DNA of 41,229 nucleotides from Lachnospiraceae bacterium (GCA_017538995.1 JAFYHV010000139.1:1-41229); one strand, 5' to 3'. Shown: positions 24,610-33,996, counted from the first letter of the stretch. The notes: generated by a model not told the origin, from the sequence alone. Numbers and translations: made by a program.

Positions 24610-25806
24610 TTACTTTCTGTAGTATTCCACGATTTTCTTTACAGCATGAATTACATCATCGGTATCGCTTTCTGTCAGAGCGGGGTAAAGAGGAATGCTC
24701 ATGATTCCCTTGTAAACTTCCTCGGCATTCGGACAAAGCCCGCCTGAGTATCCCAAATGTCTGTAATAAGGGAAGTAATATGTCGGTACGTAATGAACCT
24801 GGCACTGAACGTTTTCTGCGCTCATGGCATCGAAGAATTCCCTTCTTGTGCAGTTAAGCTTTGAAAGGTCCAGACGGATTATATACAGATGTCTGCAGGT
24901 ATCGGACTCGGGAATTTCCTTCTGAACGATTATCTCGGGAACATCCTTAAAAGCTTCGTCGTATTTTTTTACGATTGCCTGTCTCTTTGCTTTAAAGTCT
25001 TCAAGCTTTGACAACTGACTTATAAGCATTGCTGCCTGGAAATCAGTCAGTCTGTAATTGTATCCCAGAGAAACCTGCTCGTATACCCAGATGCCTTCGT
25101 GAGGAGCATCTTCCATCAGTTCTTCGTCGTGAGTGATTCCGTGTGTATGCGCAAGCACAAGTTTTTTGTATAATTCGTCACTGTTGGTCGTTACAGCTCC
25201 GCCTTCACCGCATGTAATTGTTTTTACGGGGTGGAAGGAAAAGCATGTCATATCTGCAAGAGAGCCGACCTTTTTGCCGTTATAGGCGCTTCCGATTGCA
25301 TGTGCCGCATCTTCAATGAAGATAAGATTGAACTCATCGCAGATGGCACGGATTTTTTCGTTCTCCACGCACTGGCCCGTAAAATCAACAGCCACAATTG
25401 CTTTTGTTTTATCAGTAATTTTAGCTCTGATGCTTTCGGGATCGATATTGTAGGTCTCGGGATTGATATCCGCAAATACGGGAGTTGCGCCGACGTAAAG
25501 AATGCAGTTTGCGCTTGCCGCAAATGTAAGCGGAGTAACGATAACTTCATCGCCGGGTTTAAGTCCTGCAGCGATGCATGCACAGTGAAGCGCTGCAGTT
25601 CCGTTTGAAACGGCAACCGCATGTTTTGCACCTGTGTAATCCGCGAGTTTCTTTTCAAGCTCGGCAACCTTGGGACCGCATGTGATATAATCGCTTGTCA
25701 GAACTTCGCTGACCGCTTTTACATCATCTTCATCGACACACTGCCTGCCGTAATATATCTTTTTTTCTCTTACCGGCTTTCCGCCGTTAATAGCAAGTTC
25801 TTCCAT
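24610..25806 (-). CDS. PseC-like nucleotide-sugar 4-aminotransferase (DegT/DnrJ/EryC1 family)
   Basis: This 398-residue PLP enzyme transfers an amino group to a keto nucleotide sugar. The cofactor lysine is K195 in FSFHPVKTITCGEGG, and EDAAHAIG, YGRQCVDEDD and SHGIT-like HTHGIT are further family motifs. Overall similarity is closest to PseC, the UDP-4-keto-altrosamine aminotransferase of pseudaminic acid synthesis, including DFTGQ and LGYNYRLTDFQAAM. No pseB, pseH or pseI is nearby, so another 4-amino-4,6-dideoxy sugar is possible. The start is the ATG ending at 25806, with GGAG 8 nt upstream; the open frame extends 22 codons further. It is transcribed divergently from rfbA. Confidence 0.85.
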   Translation of the reverse strand: MEELAINGGKPVREKKIYYGRQCVDEDDVKAVSEVLTSDYITCGPKVAELEKKLADYTGAKHAVAVSNGTAALHCACIAAGLKPGDEVIVTPLTFAASANCILYVGATPVFADINPETYNIDPESIRAKITDKTKAIVAVDFTGQCVENEKIRAICDEFNLIFIEDAAHAIGSAYNGKKVGSLADMTCFSFHPVKTITCGEGGAVTTNSDELYKKLVLAHTHGITHDEELMEDAPHEGIWVYEQVSLGYNYRLTDFQAAMLISQLSKLEDFKAKRQAIVKKYDEAFKDVPEIIVQKEIPESDTCRHLYIIRLDLSKLNCTRREFFDAMSAENVQCQVHYVPTYYFPYYRHLGYSGGLCPNAEEVYKGIMSIPLYPALTESDTDDVIHAVKKIVEYYRK

Positions 25807-25842
25807 AGTTTTCTCCATACCAGAATTAAACTGACCTTTGTT

Positions 25843-25851
25843 ATTATAGCA
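25843..25851 (-). promoter_or_regulatory. Extended -10 promoter of the aminotransferase gene
   Basis: On the minus strand TGCTATAAT (25851-25843) is an extended -10 box, 36 bp before the chosen start codon. The -35 region (TGGATA) is weak. Confidence 0.5.
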
Positions 25852-25917
25852 TATTGATTTAAGACTATCCATAATATGCCTCTTTAATGTTTAAATATGG
25901 ATAAAAAGAGAAAAATA

Positions 25918-25926
25918 TGATAAAAT
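25918..25926 (+). promoter_or_regulatory. Extended -10 promoter of the rfbA operon
   Basis: TGATAAAAT (25918-25926) has the TG-n-TAAAAT form, about 88 bp before rfbA, leaving a leader of roughly 80 nt with no clear hairpin. Confidence 0.45.
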
Positions 25927-26014
25927 ATAACTATCTATGAGATGAATATAAAATTGAATCAGAAAATACAGATTACACGCGAAAACAAACGGTGTTTCGT
26001 GTTACGGAGGAAGA

Positions 26015-26884
26015 ATGAAAGGAATTATATTAGCAGGCGGTTCGGGAACAAGACTTTATCCTTTGACAAAAGCTATTTCAAAGCAGATTATGCCGGTTTA
26101 TGACAAACCGATGATTTATTATCCGCTTTCAATACTTATGCTTGCAGGTATCAGAGATATACTGATTATCTCAACACCCAGAGATCTGCCTGTTTTTAAA
26201 GATTTATTCGGCGACGGCTCACAGCTCGGACTTAATATGAATTATGCAATTCAGGAAACACCGAGAGGACTTGCGGATGCATTTATTGTAGGCGAAGAAT
26301 TTATCGGAGACGATTCAGTTGCACTTATTTTGGGCGACAATATCTTTTATGGTCAGAGCTTTTCAAAGGTTTTAAGAGAAGTTGCTTCAAGAAAAGACGG
26401 TGCAACCATTTTCGGATACTATGTAAGAGATCCGAGAGAATACGGCGTGGTTGAATTTGATGAGAACGGCAAAGCAATTTCGATTGAAGAAAAACCCGAA
26501 CATCCGAAGAGCAATTACGCAGTACCGGGACTTTACTTCTACGATAACGATGTAGTTGAAATTGCAAAGAACGTTAAGCCTTCGGCACGCGGTGAGATAG
26601 AAATTACAAGTGTAAACAACGAATATTTAAGAAGAGGCAAGCTTTATGTGGAAACACTCGGACGCGGCTTTGCATGGCTCGATACCGGAAATCATGATGC
26701 GCTTCTTGATGCTTCGGATTTCGTTGCGGCATTCCAGAAAAGACAGGGCTTATACATTTCCTGCATAGAGGAAATCGCTTTTAAGAGAGGCTTTATTACC
26801 AAAGAACAGCTCCTTGCTTTAGCAGAGCCTCTTATGAAAACCGCTTACGGACAGTATCTCGTAGAGGTTGCAAACGGACTTTAA
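26015..26884 (+). CDS. rfbA: Glucose-1-phosphate thymidylyltransferase
   Basis: This 289-residue cytoplasmic enzyme couples glucose-1-phosphate to dTTP to give dTDP-glucose, the first step of dTDP-rhamnose and related sugars. The nucleotide-binding start [16 protein letters not shown] is intact, followed by [17 protein letters not shown], the metal-binding LGDNIFYG (about 109-116) and the sugar-binding [20 protein letters not shown]. Length is exactly that of RmlA. GGAGGAAG lies just before the ATG. It leads a rightward operon with rfbC 28 bp downstream. No rfbB (4,6-dehydratase) or rfbD (reductase) occurs in the window, so the rest of the pathway must be encoded elsewhere. Confidence 0.95.
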   Translation: MKGIILAGGSGTRLYPLTKAISKQIMPVYDKPMIYYPLSILMLAGIRDILIISTPRDLPVFKDLFGDGSQLGLNMNYAIQETPRGLADAFIVGEEFIGDDSVALILGDNIFYGQSFSKVLREVASRKDGATIFGYYVRDPREYGVVEFDENGKAISIEEKPEHPKSNYAVPGLYFYDNDVVEIAKNVKPSARGEIEITSVNNEYLRRGKLYVETLGRGFAWLDTGNHDALLDASDFVAAFQKRQGLYISCIEEIAFKRGFITKEQLLALAEPLMKTAYGQYLVEVANGL

Positions 26885-26912
26885 TACTTAAAAGGATTTA
26901 CGGTGAAGAAAA

Positions 26913-27458
26913 ATGGGCAAATTCAGTGTGGAAACATGCGAAATAGAAGGACTTAAGGTAATCACACCTACGGCATTCGGAGATGCGAGAGGATATTTCA
27001 TGGAGTCCTATCAGGCAAATGATTTTAAGGAACTCGGTATCGATACCGTTTTCGTTCAGGACAACCAGTCATCCTCGAGTAAGGGAGTGCTTAGAGGTAT
27101 GCATTACCAGATTAATTTTCCGCAGGATAAATTAGTCAGAGTTATTTCCGGCGAAGTTTATGATGCGGTGGTTGATTTAAGAAAAGGTTCGCCGACATAC
27201 GGCAAATCTTTCGGAGTTGTTTTATCCGCCGAGAACAGAAAGCAGCTCTTTATACCGAAGGGTTTTGCACACGGATTTTTAGTACTTTCCGATACGGCTG
27301 AATTCTTCTATAAAGTGAGTGACTTTTATCATCCCAACGATGAAGGCGGACTGGTGTGGAACGATCCCGATGTCGGGATTGACTGGCCGGTTAAGGACGA
27401 GGCATTATTAAATATCATAGAGCGAGACAGGAACTGGCCTAAACTTAGTGAATTATAA
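26913..27458 (+). CDS. rfbC: dTDP-4-dehydrorhamnose 3,5-epimerase
   Basis: This 181-residue cupin-fold epimerase acts on dTDP-4-keto-6-deoxyglucose. The catalytic base H64 lies in RGMHYQ, K73 in QDKLVRV, and the tyrosine in EFFYK (about 133) is the likely proton donor. VFVQDNQSSSSKGVLRG and PKGFAHGFLVLS are family signatures. Length matches RmlC. It follows rfbA by 28 bp and precedes two glycosyltransferase genes, so the activated sugar, probably rhamnose or a relative, feeds their product. The stop codon is 19 bp before the next start. Confidence 0.93.
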   Translation: MGKFSVETCEIEGLKVITPTAFGDARGYFMESYQANDFKELGIDTVFVQDNQSSSSKGVLRGMHYQINFPQDKLVRVISGEVYDAVVDLRKGSPTYGKSFGVVLSAENRKQLFIPKGFAHGFLVLSDTAEFFYKVSDFYHPNDEGGLVWNDPDVGIDWPVKDEALLNIIERDRNWPKLSEL

Positions 27459-27477
27459 AAAAGAAGGTAATTCGCCT

Positions 27478-29517
27478 ATGGCACAAAATTTCAAAAAGGC
27501 AGTGCAGAATGCTTTGCTGATGCCGAGAAAAAAACAATATGAAAAAGATTACATTCGTCTTCTGAAGGAATACGAAGATCAGAGTCTTGCGGTTTTCAAC
27601 TACGTTTCATCCAAAGAAGTTGAGGAAGAGACTGCAAAGGTGGTCGAAAGACTGAGCATGGAAACTTTGGTAAAGAATCTTAAAAACCATGTTGTTTATG
27701 ATGAGTCAAGGTTCTATATCATTTATGATCCCACCTTCGGAATCTTAAGAAAAGAGAGCGAGCGCCTGATCTATGAATACTTAATCGATAATCCTTACGC
27801 AGTATTAATCTACGGCGATGAGGATTATTTTGCATTATCTGCGGATTTTAAAGAAGAGGAATTGTACAAAGCAAGAAGAGCGTTCAGATATTACAAACCC
27901 GTATTCAGTCCCGAGACGCTGGCATCGTTTGATTATATCAATGCGTTTGCAATTGAGGGCAGCTTCTTGAATGACCTTCTGGCAGGTACGGAGATGCTCA
28001 GCGCATCGATTTATTACACGGGCATGATGTATGAACTGACCGTGGAAGCGTGTGCTAAATTAAGAGCCGACAGAAGAGAAGATTTAATCTGCCACATTCC
28101 GGCAGTGCTTGTTTCAAAAGGAATCGAAAGCGATATAAGCGAAAAAGAATTAAGCGAATCCATGGAAACAGGTGCGCTTCTTTATTCCGAATATCAGAAA
28201 ATCATTCCTTCGCTTTCGGACGATAAATATGCGGCAATAAGACAGAAGGCAAAAGAAAAATTAAAACTTATACCGGTTGAAACCGATATTACCGTTTCGA
28301 TAATCATTCCTTCAAAAGACAATCCCGATATGCTCACTTCGCTTATCGGAAAGCTTAATTTAAACGGGCTTAAAAAGATTGAAGTAATCATAGTCGACAA
28401 CGGATCGAGCGAGGAAAACAAAGCCAAAGTCGAAGCCTTCCTTGAGAAGTGCGACTTCGAATACAAATACATTTATGCTGTCGAGGAATTCAATTATTCC
28501 AAGATGAACAATGTCGGAGCCAAGGTTGCAAGAGGCGAAGTACTGCTTCTTTTAAACGATGACATTGAAGCCGAAGGACATGAATGGATTAAGACAATGG
28601 CAGCATATGCTACCAACAAGGGAGTAGGCTGTGTAGGCTGCAAACTTTTATATCCCGACGGAAAGATCCAGCATGTTGGAATATCCGCAGGCATTGATGG
28701 TCCCGCTCATAAATTCATGGGTGAAGAAGACACCGTAAAAGCAGGCGCAGGCGATAATCTTGTGAACAAAAACGTGCTTGCGGTAACGGGCGCATGTCTG
28801 GCAGTCAGAAAAGAACTTTACGACAGAGTCGGAGGTTTGTTCGAAGAGCTTAAAGTAGGCTACAATGATGTCGACCTCTGCATGAACCTTTATGAGAACG
28901 GCTACAGAAACGTACTGCTTAACGATATAAAACTTATTCATCACGAATCGGTTTCAAGAGGCGTTGATGCAAAGAACAAAATTAAATCCGAACGTCTCTC
29001 ATACGAAAAGGCAATTCTTAAGAACCGCCATCCGTCACTTATGATAGTGGATCCTTACGAAGGCGGCTCCGCAGATTTCAAGCTTAATTTCGAAAAAGAA
29101 AAAGAAGACTTAAGCGTTAACGCAAGCGGTAAGTTTGAATCGAGAAAATCAAACGACGAAGAAGGCTGGGTATACTTCTCCTTCGAAAAATTCCAGGTGA
29201 AGATTACCGAAGACGAACATAAAATCCTCGTTGTCAAAGGCTACGCTGTAGTACCGGGCATCGACAATATGAGATTTGATTTTGACGTAATCTTACAAAA
29301 GGACGGCAAGCAGTTTGTAATACCGACAGAACGCTGCTTAAGACCTGACCTTGCGGGAAGATTCAACGGAAGCGAAAATACCGAGCTTTGCGGAATTGAT
29401 TTACGCGTATCGGTTGATAATCTCGACGCGGGCAACTACAGGATTTACATGTACGCCAAGGACCACGGTAATGTAAGAGAGATTATTACCGACACATTCT
29501 TAAACATAGATATTTAA
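27478..29517 (+). CDS. Glycosyltransferase with degenerate first and intact second GT2 domain
   Basis: This 679-residue protein resembles the tandem GT2 proteins of O-antigen and rhamnan synthesis. The first domain (about 70-215) keeps YGDEDYF, FKP-like YYKPVFSPETL and DYINAFAIEG but lacks the entire nucleotide-binding start. The second (270-500) is complete: VSIIIPSKDN, VDNGSSEENK, the metal-binding LNDD (359-362), CVGCKLLYPDGKIQHVG, AVTGACLAVRKELYDRVGG, NDVDLC and HHESVSRG (488-495). A C-terminal beta-rich domain (about 505-679) follows. The HHES-SRG type is common among rhamnosyl- and galactofuranosyl-like transferases. The start is ATG 27478 with AAGAAGG upstream; a GTG at 27448 lies inside rfbC. 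It probably acts at the inner membrane face. Confidence 0.85.
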   Translation: MAQNFKKAVQNALLMPRKKQYEKDYIRLLKEYEDQSLAVFNYVSSKEVEEETAKVVERLSMETLVKNLKNHVVYDESRFYIIYDPTFGILRKESERLIYEYLIDNPYAVLIYGDEDYFALSADFKEEELYKARRAFRYYKPVFSPETLASFDYINAFAIEGSFLNDLLAGTEMLSASIYYTGMMYELTVEACAKLRADRREDLICHIPAVLVSKGIESDISEKELSESMETGALLYSEYQKIIPSLSDDKYAAIRQKAKEKLKLIPVETDITVSIIIPSKDNPDMLTSLIGKLNLNGLKKIEVIIVDNGSSEENKAKVEAFLEKCDFEYKYIYAVEEFNYSKMNNVGAKVARGEVLLLLNDDIEAEGHEWIKTMAAYATNKGVGCVGCKLLYPDGKIQHVGISAGIDGPAHKFMGEEDTVKAGAGDNLVNKNVLAVTGACLAVRKELYDRVGGLFEELKVGYNDVDLCMNLYENGYRNVLLNDIKLIHHESVSRGVDAKNKIKSERLSYEKAILKNRHPSLMIVDPYEGGSADFKLNFEKEKEDLSVNASGKFESRKSNDEEGWVYFSFEKFQVKITEDEHKILVVKGYAVVPGIDNMRFDFDVILQKDGKQFVIPTERCLRPDLAGRFNGSENTELCGIDLRVSVDNLDAGNYRIYMYAKDHGNVREIITDTFLNIDI

Positions 29518-29537
29518 CGACCGGATACTGACAGAAA

Positions 29538-31394
29538 ATGGAAAACAGAGAACTCGAAGAATTAAAAAAAGAACTTGAGGAAACCAAGAGAAAAAACATG
29601 GAACTCTCGGGCCGCATAACAGAGCTTGAGGACGAAAAGGAAGAGATTAAGGATAATCTCGACCGCATTAAATCGAGCAAGGCTTACAAGCTTTCAAAGC
29701 CTTTAAGATATGTCCGCTCACAGGTTAAAAGAGTCACACAATACGGCTCCGTATCGGCGGTTTCCGACAAAGTAAAAAGCAAAAACAGATTAAAGAAAAG
29801 ATATAAAGAGCTCGGAACACTTTCTTTCCCCGACAAAGATCAGAGAATCGCAGAGGAAAGTAAAGAATACGCCGGGAAGATTGTCATTTCCATTCTCGTT
29901 CCGCTTTATAATACTCCCGAAGATTTCCTAAAAGAAATGATTGATTCGGTAGTAAACCAGACTTACAAATTCTGGGAACTCTGTCTTGCGGACGGTTCGG
30001 ACGCCGAGCATTCATACGTAGGAGATATCTGCAAGAAATACGCAGAGAACGATTCCAGAGTCGTATACAAAAAGCTTGAGAAAAATGAAGGTATTTCGGG
30101 TAACACCAATGCATGCTACAGGATGGCAACAGGTGATTACATCGGTCTCTTCGATCATGATGACGTACTTCATCCAAGCGCACTTTACAAATACAGAGAA
30201 GCGATAGATGAGGGCGCTGATTACATCTATTGCGACGAAGCAACCTTTGTGGACGGCGATATTAACAAAATGATTACCGTTCATTTTAAGCCCGACTTCG
30301 CTATTGATAATCTCCGCGCAAACAACTACATCTGCCATTTCTCGGTATTCAAAAAAGAACTCTTAAACGAGACAGAACTTTTCAGAACCGAATACGACGG
30401 AAGCCAGGATCACGATATGATTCTGCGCTTAACCCATCTTGCAAAAAAGGTTGTTCATGTGTCGGGAATTTATTACTACTGGAGAGCGCATGCAGGCAGC
30501 GTGGCACAGAATATCAACGCCAAGACCTATGCAATAGATGCAGCTAAAAGAGCCGTTTCGGACCATCTTAAAACGAACGGCATTTACAATACAAGCATCA
30601 CTTCTTCAAGAGCATTCGAAACAATTTTCAGATTAAAATATGTTGTTACGGGCGAACCTCTTGTCTCCGTTATCATCACGGACGACACAGAGGACTGTAT
30701 ACTTGCGCTTGAAAACTTCAATTCATATTCGAATGTTGAAATCATAAAAGAATCAGATTTCGCCGATGAACTCGCAGGAAAGAACATATTTGCAAAGAAA
30801 AACGCACTTGCAGATAAAGCAAAGGGTGAAGTTTTATTCTTCCTTGACGGAAGCGTTAAGGCATGCTCACCTGATATCGTAAGAGAATTCTTATCGATAG
30901 CACAGAGAGAAGACGTAGGTGCAGTAGGCGGGAAGATTATTAATTCCCAGGGCAAGATTGAGCACGCATCCGTTGTAATCGGTATCGGAAAAGACAAGGC
31001 AGCAGGATTAGTTCATCGCGGCTTTGATAAAAAATACATCGGTTACATGGGCAGACTCTGCTACATTCAGGACTGCAGCGCAGTAACGGGCGATATGCTT
31101 ATGCTTAAGAAAAAGGACTTCGAAAAGGCCGGCAGATTCGACGAAAGCTTTGAGAACGCATTCTCAGATATTTCCTTATGCCTTAACTTAAGAAGAATGG
31201 GTCTTTTAAATGTATTCGATCCTTACGGCGAAGGAATTAGTGATAAGCCTCAGATTCTTTTAGGAGGAGAAGACGAAGCTTACAAGAAAGACCTCGCAAA
31301 CTTCAAAGAAAAATACGCAAAGGAACTTGAAGCCGGCGATCCTTATTACAACGCGAACCTTACCAAAGATTCACTTGATTACTCTGTGTGTTAG
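29538..31394 (+). CDS. Glycosyltransferase with intact first and degenerate second GT2 domain
   Basis: This 618-residue protein starts with a coiled coil (1-45) followed by a basic linker. The first GT2 domain (about 115-345) is complete: ISILVPLYNTPEDFL, LADGSD, the metal-binding FDHDD (205-209), YIYCDEATF, FKPDF, NNYICHFSVFKK and QDHDMILR (290-297). The second (about 373-590) keeps GAVGGKIINSQGKIEHASV, AVTGDMLMLKKKDF and the DISLCL stretch, but its metal motif is FLDGS instead of L-N/D-D-D, and the HHES motif is missing. It therefore complements the protein encoded 20 bp upstream, whose first domain is damaged and second intact. Together they probably extend one surface polysaccharide. Confidence 0.85.
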   Translation: MENRELEELKKELEETKRKNMELSGRITELEDEKEEIKDNLDRIKSSKAYKLSKPLRYVRSQVKRVTQYGSVSAVSDKVKSKNRLKKRYKELGTLSFPDKDQRIAEESKEYAGKIVISILVPLYNTPEDFLKEMIDSVVNQTYKFWELCLADGSDAEHSYVGDICKKYAENDSRVVYKKLEKNEGISGNTNACYRMATGDYIGLFDHDDVLHPSALYKYREAIDEGADYIYCDEATFVDGDINKMITVHFKPDFAIDNLRANNYICHFSVFKKELLNETELFRTEYDGSQDHDMILRLTHLAKKVVHVSGIYYYWRAHAGSVAQNINAKTYAIDAAKRAVSDHLKTNGIYNTSITSSRAFETIFRLKYVVTGEPLVSVIITDDTEDCILALENFNSYSNVEIIKESDFADELAGKNIFAKKNALADKAKGEVLFFLDGSVKACSPDIVREFLSIAQREDVGAVGGKIINSQGKIEHASVVIGIGKDKAAGLVHRGFDKKYIGYMGRLCYIQDCSAVTGDMLMLKKKDFEKAGRFDESFENAFSDISLCLNLRRMGLLNVFDPYGEGISDKPQILLGGEDEAYKKDLANFKEKYAKELEAGDPYYNANLTKDSLDYSVC

Positions 31395-31406
31395 GAACTA
31401 TATATA

Positions 31407-31991
31407 ATGCTTAATTACTTATTTGCTTTAATCATATACGTCAGTTTTATCGTTTTAATATTTGCTCTTAAAATCAATTCAAAGCCGGGTATAAAAACGA
31501 CAGTTCTCACGATAGTTATTCCTGTTATTTCTTTAATCGTTCAGCTTGTTACAGAGTGGATTCTTTATATAGCCATATATATTATTCCGGACGTCAAATC
31601 CTTTTATTTTACGGTCGGAATAATCATCAACATTATCGAACTTGTACTTCCTTTTATAACCGTGCTTTTAATCGGAAAAATAAACGGCTGCAAAGTCGGT
31701 CTTAAAATGGTGCTTGCAATTGCGTCAGTATTCGTTGTGCTTTCATTCATCCTTAAACTCATAATTATAAACGGCGACTGGCAGTTATATGCCGATGAGT
31801 ATCTGACGGAAGCAATTTTAAACGGCTCGGAGTACGATCTTTTAACCGCAGGGAATGACCTTAAAATCCTGCAGACATTTCTTGTAGTAATTAATGCGGT
31901 TCCGACAGCCATCCTTGAAATTTTCACAATCATAAAAAGCCTTGAAGTTAAGAACAGCAAAAAATCTAATTCGCGCAAAAAGGCAAATTAA
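31407..31991 (+). CDS. Small polytopic membrane protein, unknown function
   Basis: This 194-residue protein has about five hydrophobic helices (roughly 4-22, 32-60, 68-92, 102-120 and 148-175) and a strongly basic C-terminal end (KNSKKSNSRKKAN), which should stay in the cytoplasm. I do not recognise the family. It starts 12 bp after the second glycosyltransferase and is most likely part of the same operon, so a role in polymer assembly or export is possible, but nothing in its sequence proves this. No repeat or catalytic motif is seen. Confidence 0.7.
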   Translation: MLNYLFALIIYVSFIVLIFALKINSKPGIKTTVLTIVIPVISLIVQLVTEWILYIAIYIIPDVKSFYFTVGIIINIIELVLPFITVLLIGKINGCKVGLKMVLAIASVFVVLSFILKLIIINGDWQLYADEYLTEAILNGSEYDLLTAGNDLKILQTFLVVINAVPTAILEIFTIIKSLEVKNSKKSNSRKKAN

Positions 31992-32042
31992 AAATACTAT
32001 ATTACCGCAAATAACCTTTATCTGTACAAGCACCGGCGTTAA

Positions 32043-32048
32043 TATAAT
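32043..32048 (+). promoter_or_regulatory. -10 box before the zinc-ribbon membrane protein
   Basis: TATAAT at 32043-32048 lies 29 bp before ATG 32078. No good -35 box is found at standard spacing. Confidence 0.4.
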
Positions 32049-32077
32049 ATTGTTCAGATAATTATGGAGGGGAAACG

Positions 32078-33730
32078 ATGTTCGCATGCAAAAACTGCGG
32101 CGGAAATATCATATACGACATTAAGTCTCAAAAGCTCGTATGCAAACAGTGTACTGCGTCTTTTGCACCCGAGAGCGTGACTAAGGAAAACGATTCCGTG
32201 GATTACGATTATTTCGAAACCACGGTTTTTACATGTCCTCAGTGCGGCGCCGAGATTATGTGCGAAGATAACGAAGCTTCAAGTTTCTGTACTTACTGCG
32301 CGTCTTCGACAGTTCTTACTTCAAGAATTTCCAAAGAGAAAAAGCCCGATTATATCATTCCTTTTGAAAAGACCAAAGAAGAGTGTATCGGTGAATTTAA
32401 AAAGATTACCAAGAGAGCTATATTTGCTCCGAGCGAATTAAAGGATGCAAAAATTCTCGATCAGTTCAAGGCAATATATGTTCCTTACTGGTTTTATGAG
32501 GTTAATCAGGAAGGATTTTTCAGAGTCAGCGGAATGGAACTTCAGAGGGACGCTGAATACTCCACCACATACTATTTTGATGTAAACGGATATATAAACG
32601 GAAAATTTGAAGGTATCTGCAGGGACGCATCATACTCATTCTCCGATGATCTGGGAGAGAGAATCGCACCTTTCTTTACCGAAGGCAAAAAGAAGTTTTA
32701 TCCTTCGTACCTTTCCGGATTTTACGCAGATATATCGGATGTGGAAAGCATTGTGTACGAGCATGAGGCAGAAGAACTTGCAAATGATGTTGCAAGAGAA
32801 GTCGTATCACAGTCATCGTGCAAGGATGAATACAGGAATATGAAAATATATCTGTCCAATGACGAGGCCACCAAGCAGTTTAATACCACGGTAAGTGCCA
32901 AGAGAGCACTTTTCCCGATTTGGTTTATGTCTTTTAAGAACGAAAAGAAAGTAGCCTACATGACGGTCAACGGCCAGACGGGCAAGGCAGCGAGCGATTT
33001 TCCGATATCCAAAAGAAAATTCTTCATCGGAATACTTCTTTTAACACTGCTTTTCTTCCCGCTTGCTTTTCTGACACTTTCTCTTTTCAAGGAAAGAACC
33101 GCTTTTGGTGCACTTGATATTGCGCTTATTTTATCGGCGGCTTCGTATATAATTTACTATGTGCAGATGAAAATTCTGCAGATTAAAGATTCGGGCGCAG
33201 AAGATGCGGGACGTTTTTATCAGAAGACCAAAGTAGTATATATAAAGAATAAAGATAAAAATTTGGCTTTAAAGAACTACATAAAAGAAAGCATAATCGA
33301 CATTATAATGGGTCTTTTTTATGTCGGAATGGTGTTTTGGGAAATTCCTTTCATTCTGAATATTGCGAGTCAGGGTAAGTTTTTCAGTATCGGAGCAGCA
33401 TCGGGATTTTTCAGAATTGTTCTTATTGTCGGGAACCTGATACTGGCAGCGATAGGTTTTTTAAGAGCGGGAAAAATTAAAAACAGCGAAAAATATTACG
33501 GAGTGCTTGTCGGAGCCTTACTGACTATATCGGTTCTCGGAATACAGCTGATTAATTCGACCAGCGAACTCTTAAGCATTATTAGTTCAGTTCTTTTATG
33601 TGCCGGCGCATTCCTTACTATATTCGATCTTGTGCTCTATCACAACGAACTGACAACGAGAAAACCCGCACATCTTAAAAGGAGAGGAGGTGACGCAATT
33701 GCCGAAGATATTAATTATTTTAATATGTAG
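32078..33730 (+). CDS. Zinc-ribbon membrane protein, unknown function
   Basis: This 550-residue protein has two zinc ribbons at the N-terminus: C4-x2-C7 with C22-x2-C25, and C53-x2-C56 with C71-x2-C74. A soluble domain follows (about 90-310) with YVPYWFYEVN, a family feature of zinc-ribbon membrane proteins common in Clostridia. The C-terminal third has about six helices (from about residue 312). No enzyme motif is visible; metal-dependent protein or nucleic-acid contact at the membrane is possible. GGAGGGG lies about 6 nt before ATG 32078. Its last 32 bp overlap a small membrane-protein gene. Confidence 0.8.
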   Translation: MFACKNCGGNIIYDIKSQKLVCKQCTASFAPESVTKENDSVDYDYFETTVFTCPQCGAEIMCEDNEASSFCTYCASSTVLTSRISKEKKPDYIIPFEKTKEECIGEFKKITKRAIFAPSELKDAKILDQFKAIYVPYWFYEVNQEGFFRVSGMELQRDAEYSTTYYFDVNGYINGKFEGICRDASYSFSDDLGERIAPFFTEGKKKFYPSYLSGFYADISDVESIVYEHEAEELANDVAREVVSQSSCKDEYRNMKIYLSNDEATKQFNTTVSAKRALFPIWFMSFKNEKKVAYMTVNGQTGKAASDFPISKRKFFIGILLLTLLFFPLAFLTLSLFKERTAFGALDIALILSAASYIIYYVQMKILQIKDSGAEDAGRFYQKTKVVYIKNKDKNLALKNYIKESIIDIIMGLFYVGMVFWEIPFILNIASQGKFFSIGAASGFFRIVLIVGNLILAAIGFLRAGKIKNSEKYYGVLVGALLTISVLGIQLINSTSELLSIISSVLLCAGAFLTIFDLVLYHNELTTRKPAHLKRRGGDAIAEDINYFNM

Positions 33731-33938
33731 TTTAATCATTGCGTTCTTTGCGGCATTTATTGCCTGTTACTTCTTAGCAAAGATTACCTCTCTTCCCGGG
33801 AAAAAATCCGAAGTCGAAGAAGATGAATTCAATCTCTACGGTGTTAAGTACAACTGCGTTGCCAAGAATATTGAAGTCAAAAACAAATCCTATTCGTCTT
33901 ATGAAAGACCCAAGGACGACAAAAACCAAATATACTGA
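33699..33938 (+). CDS. Small single-pass membrane protein, translationally coupled
   Basis: This 79-residue protein has one N-terminal membrane helix (about 5-25, ILIILICSLIIAFFAAFIAC) and a charged tail. The start is set at TTG 33699, because the strong AGGAGG at 33685-33690 lies exactly 8 nt before it; a GTG at 33690 would overlap that site. The gene starts inside the last codons of the zinc-ribbon protein gene, so both should be translated together and may form a complex. No family is recognised. Confidence 0.65.
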   Translation: MPKILIILICSLIIAFFAAFIACYFLAKITSLPGKKSEVEEDEFNLYGVKYNCVAKNIEVKNKSYSSYERPKDDKNQIY

Positions 33939-33963
33939 TTAGCATGTGACCTGAATTAGTATA

Positions 33964-33996
33964 AAAACTCCGAGCCATTTTGCTTCGGAGTTTTTT
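33964..33996 (+). terminator. Terminator after the zinc-ribbon operon
   Basis: AAAACTCCGA (33964-33973) and TCGGAGTTTT (33985-33994) form a 10-bp stem followed by six T in total. Confidence 0.85.

Noticed and set aside
24610..25806. Firm assignment of the aminotransferase to pseudaminic acid synthesis
   Set aside because: Motifs fit PseC, but no other pse gene is in the window, so only PseC-like is claimed.
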